Shown: one piece after another, positions 60,652 to 64,000 of the stretch
Layout: each line of letters opens with the position of its first letter
Position numbering within the stretch: the stretch's first letter is position 1
Assembly: GCF_014490485.1 (NCBI RefSeq)
Contig: NZ_JACTVA010000002.1
Span: 1 to 64,000, forward strand
DNA: 64,000 nucleotides
Source of the DNA: Teichococcus aerophilus
GTDB taxonomy: Bacteria > Pseudomonadota > Alphaproteobacteria > Acetobacterales > Acetobacteraceae
Direction: 5' to 3'
Position numbers and translations under genes: made by a program
The notes under the pieces: generated by a model
Told to the model about the DNA's origin: nothing
The model's database searches: none
The model's input: the letters and a program-made list of their open reading frames with translations, nothing else

Positions 60652-61419
60652 ATGTCGGCCCGTGGAATCGAACCAAGGCGTATGGGCGTGCCCGGCGCCC
60701 AGCCGGCGCATGACCCGCATTGCCTGCCCACGGCCGAGGCCTGCGCGGTGTGCGAGGCACGCCCCTTCAGCATCTGCGCGCCCCTGAGCACGGCCGAGTT
60801 GGCGGAGCTGGACCGCTTCAGCACCACCCTGCACCTGCCTGCTGGCGCGACCTTCGTGCATGAGGGCGACCCGGCGGACCATTGCTTCAACATCACGGCG
60901 GGCTCGGCCAAGATCTACAAGCTGTTGCCGGATGGCCGCCGGCAGGTGATCGGCTTCCTGTTCACCGGGGACTTCCTGGGCACCGCCACGCGCGGCCCCT
61001 ACGGCATCAGCGCGGAGGCGATGACGCCGCTGAGCCTCTGCCGGTTCGAGCGGACGTCCTTCCGCGCTGTGCTGAGCCGCCTGCCGGCGCTGGAGCATGC
61101 GCTGCTGGACCGCACCGCCGATGAACTGGAGGCGGCGCGGGAGCAGATGCTGCTGTTGGGCCGCAAGGCCGCGCGTGAACGCGTCGCCAGCTTCCTGCTC
61201 AGCCTCTCGCGCCGCGCCGTGCGCCTGGGACGGGTGGCGGACCCGGTGCAACTGCCCATGGGCCGTACCGACATCGCCGATTATCTCGGCCTGACGACTG
61301 AGACGGTTAGCCGCGTCCTGACGCAACTGCGCACCGAGGGCATGATCCGCCTGAACGGTACCAGCGAGGTCCACCTGACGCGGCGGGCAGCACTGGAATC
61401 GCTCTGCGAAGGCGCCTGA
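60652..61419 (+). CDS. Crp/Fnr-family regulator with Fe-S cluster cysteines (FNR/FnrN type)
   Basis: A 255-residue oxygen-responsive regulator. An N-terminal Cys group (Cys24, Cys31, Cys34, Cys42; core C-x2-C-x7-C) plus Cys130 in the effector domain fits a [4Fe-4S] FNR/FnrN sensor. The cyclic-nucleotide-like beta roll spans about 50-165, and the C-terminal helix-turn-helix has TTETVSRVLTQLRTEG with the Glu and Ser-Arg that read TTGAT-N4-ATCAA. The ATG at 60652 is 17 bases after a dispersed repeat; the longer frame to 60550 lies in that repeat. FNR-like boxes precede the next two genes. Confidence 0.93.
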   Translation: MSARGIEPRRMGVPGAQPAHDPHCLPTAEACAVCEARPFSICAPLSTAELAELDRFSTTLHLPAGATFVHEGDPADHCFNITAGSAKIYKLLPDGRRQVIGFLFTGDFLGTATRGPYGISAEAMTPLSLCRFERTSFRAVLSRLPALEHALLDRTADELEAAREQMLLLGRKAARERVASFLLSLSRRAVRLGRVADPVQLPMGRTDIADYLGLTTETVSRVLTQLRTEGMIRLNGTSEVHLTRRAALESLCEGA

Positions 61420-61751
61420 TACCGGCATGGGTCAGCGCAAATCCTGCTCGGCTTCGTCGAAGCCGCACTTGATGAGCGATAGGCCGAAGGCGTCGCCGAA
61501 CACCATCAGGCGGTCGCTGCTTCGGCTATGCCGCCCAGTGCCGCGTAGCCGGTCGTCCTGCCGGCCTGCATGCCGCCGGCCAGCCCTGCCGACAGCAGCG
61601 CTGCAAGCAGCGGGGCAGAGGCTCGGGTGCTGGCAGGGGGCGAAGGCGTGCAGACAATCGGCGAGCATGCCGGTGCTTCTGCCGGTCTTGACGCGTTCGC
61701 GCCTTGATCCATCTCAAGGCGCGGCTGCTTTACGGAGTCCAGGATACGGGC
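61420..61751. promoter_or_regulatory. 332-base spacer between the FNR-type gene and hemN
   Basis: It holds the FNR-like box at 61704-61717 described separately. A minus-strand ORF of 78 codons (61432-61668) has no recognisable domain or ribosome site and is not called a gene. No terminator with a U-tract was seen. Confidence 0.45.
61704..61717 (+). promoter_or_regulatory. FNR/ANR-like box upstream of hemN
   Basis: TTGAT-CCAT-CTCAA matches the consensus TTGAT-N4-ATCAA at 9 of 10 positions. Its centre is about 41 bases before the hemN ATG. Standard class II geometry would place transcription start at the ATG, so the message would be nearly leaderless, or the true start codon or promoter differs. 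Confidence 0.65.
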
Positions 61752-63101
61752 ATGACCCAGCCCGCCATGCCGCCCCGCGCCCTGTTGGCCCTCGCCGAGG
61801 CCAAGGTGCCCCGCTACACCAGCTATCCTACTGCGGCGCAGTTTGGTCCGCTGGGCGAAGCGCAGTACCGCGCCTGGCTGGCACAGGGCATCCGCCCGGC
61901 GGCCCCGCTCTCCCTTTATCTGCATGTGCCGTTCTGCCGGGATCTGTGCTGGTACTGCGCCTGCCATACGCGGCCGACACGCTCCGAGGCGCGGCTCTCG
62001 GCCTATACGGACGCACTGATGGCCGAAATGGCGCTGCTGGATGCGGCCTTGCCGGCGCATGCCGGCGTGTCGCACCTGCATTTTGGGGGTGGTACGCCGT
62101 CCATTCTGGGGGCGGATGGCTTGCGGCGGCTGATGGCGCGGCTGCGTGGCCTGTTCGGCCTGCGTCCCGGCGCGGAGGTCGCGATCGAGCTGGATCCGCG
62201 CCTCATGGATGTGGCGCTGGTGGACGCGTTGGGCGAGATGGGCGTCACCCGCGCCAGCCTGGGCGTGCAGGACATCGCGCCCGACATCCAGGCCCGCATC
62301 GGCCGCCCGCAGCCGGCCGAACTGGTGCAACTGGGCGTGGAGAGGCTGCGCCAGGCTGGGATCGCCGGCATCAACCTGGACCTGATGTACGGCCTGCCGG
62401 GGCAGGCGGTCGCGCATGTCGAGGCCAGCGCCCGCTTCGCCGCTTCCTTGCGGGTCGACCGGATCGCGGTGTTCGGCTACGCGCATGTCGCGTGGATGAG
62501 GCCGCACCAGAAGGCCATCGACGAGGCAACCCTGCCCGACGTGGTCGAACGCTTGGAGCAGGCGGAAGCCGCGGAGGCCGTGTTGCGCGCCTCCGGCTAC
62601 GTGGCTTTGGGGCTGGACCACTTTGCCTTGCCGGATGACACGATGGCGCAGGCGGCGCGGGCCGGCAGGCTGCGCCGGAACTTCCAGGGCTACACGATCG
62701 ATGACGCTCCGGCGCTGATCGGGCTGGGAGCATCCTCGATCGGTGCCTTGCCGTCAGGCTTCGCGCAGAACGAGGCGGATGAGCGGCAGTACATTGCCAG
62801 TGTCGCCGCTGGCCGGCTGCCGATCCGGCGCGGCATTGCCACCACGCATGAGGATCGTGCACGCGCCCTGCTGATCGAGCGGCTGATGTGCGACTTCGCG
62901 CTCGACCTGCGGGCTGTCCCTATGGATATCGTGAGCCCGGCTCTGGAGAGACTGCAACAGTTGGTCGAGGCCCGGCTGGTGGACATACAGAACGGCAATC
63001 TCCTCGTCGCACCGGAGGGGCGCCGCTTCGTGCGCCAGATTGCGGTATGCTTCGACGCGTATTTTGAGGCGGGCGCGCAGCGCCATTCCATGGCGATATG
63101 A
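61752..63101 (+). CDS. hemN: oxygen-independent coproporphyrinogen III oxidase
   Basis: A radical-SAM enzyme that decarboxylates coproporphyrinogen III to protoporphyrinogen IX without O2 in heme synthesis. It has 449 residues. The cluster motif is Cys62-x3-Cys66-x2-Cys69-x-Cys71, with the same numbering as E. coli HemN; FGGGTPSIL, ASLGVQDIAPDIQARIGR and NLDLMYGLPGQ follow. The C-terminal HemN domain is present. ATG 61752 was chosen over TTG 61704, which lies in the FNR box. It is one of the classical anaerobic targets of FNR-type regulators, and such a gene lies just upstream. Confidence 0.96.
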   Translation: MTQPAMPPRALLALAEAKVPRYTSYPTAAQFGPLGEAQYRAWLAQGIRPAAPLSLYLHVPFCRDLCWYCACHTRPTRSEARLSAYTDALMAEMALLDAALPAHAGVSHLHFGGGTPSILGADGLRRLMARLRGLFGLRPGAEVAIELDPRLMDVALVDALGEMGVTRASLGVQDIAPDIQARIGRPQPAELVQLGVERLRQAGIAGINLDLMYGLPGQAVAHVEASARFAASLRVDRIAVFGYAHVAWMRPHQKAIDEATLPDVVERLEQAEAAEAVLRASGYVALGLDHFALPDDTMAQAARAGRLRRNFQGYTIDDAPALIGLGASSIGALPSGFAQNEADERQYIASVAAGRLPIRRGIATTHEDRARALLIERLMCDFALDLRAVPMDIVSPALERLQQLVEARLVDIQNGNLLVAPEGRRFVRQIAVCFDAYFEAGAQRHSMAI

Positions 63102-63111
63102 TGCAGATCAA
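63098..63111 (+). promoter_or_regulatory. FNR-like box upstream of ompW, overlapping the hemN stop
   Basis: ATGAT-GCAG-ATCAA matches TTGAT-N4-ATCAA at 9 of 10 positions. A -10-like TAAATT at 63134-63139 sits at the distance expected for activation with the box centred near -41. The ompW start at 63183 is then about 37 bases into the message. Confidence 0.65.
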
Positions 63112-63182
63112 GGCGGCAGCAGAGGCGTTTGCCTAAATTTGGCGTCAGGCGGTGGCATTGCCGCTGGAAAGTGAGAGACGCT

Positions 63183-63836
63183 GTGAACAAGATGAACTGG
63201 AAGCTGCCCGTGATCGCCGCCATGGCCTGCGTGATGGCAATGCCCGCCACGGCACAGGAAGAACTGCGCGGCAAGCAGGCGGGCGACATCGTGCTGGGCT
63301 TCAGTGTGCTGGGTGTGTTGCCGCAGAGCGGTGGCCGCGTCGATGCCATCGGCGGCAAGCCCGACCCCAGCAACAGCGTGACGCCGCAGCTGGACGTAAC
63401 CTGGTTCGCGACGCCCAACCTGTCGCTTAACCTGATCGCCGCCACCACGCGGCATGACGTGACGGTGCGTGGCTCCGCCTTGGGGGATGTGGATCTCGGC
63501 CGGGTCTGGCTGCTGCCGCCGACCTTGACCTTGCAGTACCATCCACTGCCGCAATCGCGCATCAGCCCGTATGTCGGCGCCGGCATCAATTACACCGTGG
63601 CTTACAACGAGGGCGGTTCACGCAGCGCCGCCATCAGCAAAGTGGATGTGGAGGATAGCTGGGGCTGGGCGCTGAATGCCGGCGTCGACTATGAGTTGTC
63701 CCCGCACTGGGCCGCGAATATCGATGTGAAGAAGCTGTTCCTGCGGCCCGATGTCTCGGTGAATAGCGGCGCCATCGGCGCGCGGGCGGATCTCGACCCG
63801 TGGATCATCGGCGTCGGCGTGCGCTACCGCTTCTGA
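63183..63836 (+). CDS. ompW: OmpW-family outer-membrane beta-barrel protein
   Basis: A 217-residue 8-stranded porin-like protein. The signal peptide (KLPVIAAMACVMAMPATAQ) is followed by barrel strands; OmpW features include GDIVLGFSVLGVLP, LTLQYHPLPQSRISPYVGAGINYTVAY, DSWGWALNAGVDYEL and the final DPWIIGVGVRYRF with a terminal Phe. GTG 63183 has GAGAG upstream; ATG 63192 is the alternative. OmpW proteins pass small hydrophobic molecules and in enterobacteria are controlled by oxygen regulators, matching the FNR-like box here. Confidence 0.93.
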   Translation: MNKMNWKLPVIAAMACVMAMPATAQEELRGKQAGDIVLGFSVLGVLPQSGGRVDAIGGKPDPSNSVTPQLDVTWFATPNLSLNLIAATTRHDVTVRGSALGDVDLGRVWLLPPTLTLQYHPLPQSRISPYVGAGINYTVAYNEGGSRSAAISKVDVEDSWGWALNAGVDYELSPHWAANIDVKKLFLRPDVSVNSGAIGARADLDPWIIGVGVRYRF

Positions 63837-63863
63837 CGCCGCGGGGGCCGGGCCGCCAACATG

Positions 63864-64000
63864 TCAGCCCTGCCGCGAAGGCTTTTCGATCAACCGGTGC
63901 ACGGCGGCGATGTGATGATGCATCCGCTCCGCCGCCAGTGATGCCTCGCCCTGTTCGATGGCGCCGACGATGGCGGCATGTTCGGCGAAGGAAGGGTGGT
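63864..64000 (-). CDS. GntR-family FCD-domain regulator, C-terminal part (partial)
   Basis: The minus strand reads HPSFAEHAAIVGAIEQGEAS, then LAAERMHHHIAAVHRLIEKP and SRQG before a TGA at 63864-63866. The EHxAIxxAIExG pattern followed by AxxxMxxHI is the end of an FCD effector domain, as in the complete GntR regulator at 58924-59613. The DNA-binding part lies beyond the right edge. It is convergent with ompW. Confidence 0.8.
   Translation of the reverse strand, partial: HPSFAEHAAIVGAIEQGEASLAAERMHHHIAAVHRLIEKPSRQG

Noticed and set aside
61432-61668. 78-codon minus-strand ORF between the FNR-type gene and hemN
   Set aside because: No ribosome site or recognisable domain and no conserved context; the last residues look protein-like but evidence is too weak.
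61427-62638. 403-codon plus-strand frame overlapping hemN
   Set aside because: hemN in another frame has the complete radical-SAM motif; this frame is Gly/Arg/Ala-rich shadow sequence.
1-64000. CRISPR array, prophage, integron or intact IS element
   Set aside because: No regularly spaced repeats, integrase, transposase or phage structural genes were seen anywhere in the window.

Overview
The window is about 64 kb of uniformly GC-rich DNA (close to 70% by eye). It reads as the chromosome of a free-living alphaproteobacterium. Three orphan Bug-family solute receptors, Acetobacteraceae-like gene content and an FNR/hemN/ompW group suggest a Roseomonas-like member of the Acetobacteraceae; this assignment is an inference from gene content. 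I saw no rRNA, tRNA, CRISPR array, prophage or intact insertion sequence. Almost all of the sequence is coding, with tight operons that use 4-base start/stop overlaps.

Layout. 1-4.1 kb (minus): an ECF sigma factor, a small membrane protein, a periplasmic metal-sensor-like protein, then an outer-membrane factor and an adaptor of an RND efflux pump. This resembles the CnrYXH regulatory logic and runs off the left edge. 4.2-8.5 kb: upp, an orphan Bug receptor with an NTF2-like protein, an HSL-type esterase and a DUF533 protein. 8.5-14.3 kb: a MerR regulator divergent from a Zn/Cd/Pb P-type ATPase, with a textbook MerR operator between them, then a glycogen-debranching-type glycosidase and a cupin. 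14.3-18.7 kb: a sulfate ABC transporter operon (SBP-cysT-cysW-cysA). 18.7-23.3 kb: a P1 peptidase, an oligopeptide-type SBP, thiM and a hydrolase.

24-33.3 kb holds an exopolysaccharide acetylation and export locus: bcsC, a GDSL hydrolase, an AlgX/WssF-like protein and an AlgF/WssG-like protein on plus, facing an AlgJ/WssI-like and an AlgI/WssH-like MBOAT pair on minus. No cellulose synthase catalytic gene lies in the window. 33.5-38.5 kb: a second RND pump (permease plus adaptor) divergent from a TetR regulator, with operator and promoter overlapping. 38.9-44 kb: an ABC exporter, then a LysR regulator divergent from a Bug receptor and an Ldh-family dehydrogenase.

44-49.6 kb: selO and a 1333-residue Pls/PosA-type synthetase (adenylation domain, carrier domain, membrane C-terminus with three repeated hexapeptide units). 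This is the most likely source of an undescribed product, perhaps a cationic homopolyamide. msrB is divergent from it. 50.3-60.4 kb: modD with a tiny coupled leader ORF, a Bcr/CflA exporter, a DUF2272 lipoprotein, a Kef-type antiporter, an AsmA protein, a Bug receptor with a GntR regulator, and a DUF3750 protein. 60.5-64 kb: an Fe-S FNR-type regulator followed by hemN and ompW, each preceded by an FNR-like box, then the C-terminus of another GntR regulator.

A diverged ~100-base repeat with terminal inverted repeats occurs at 52.7 and 60.6 kb. Ends of convergent genes are marked by long GC-rich hairpins that mostly lack U-tracts.
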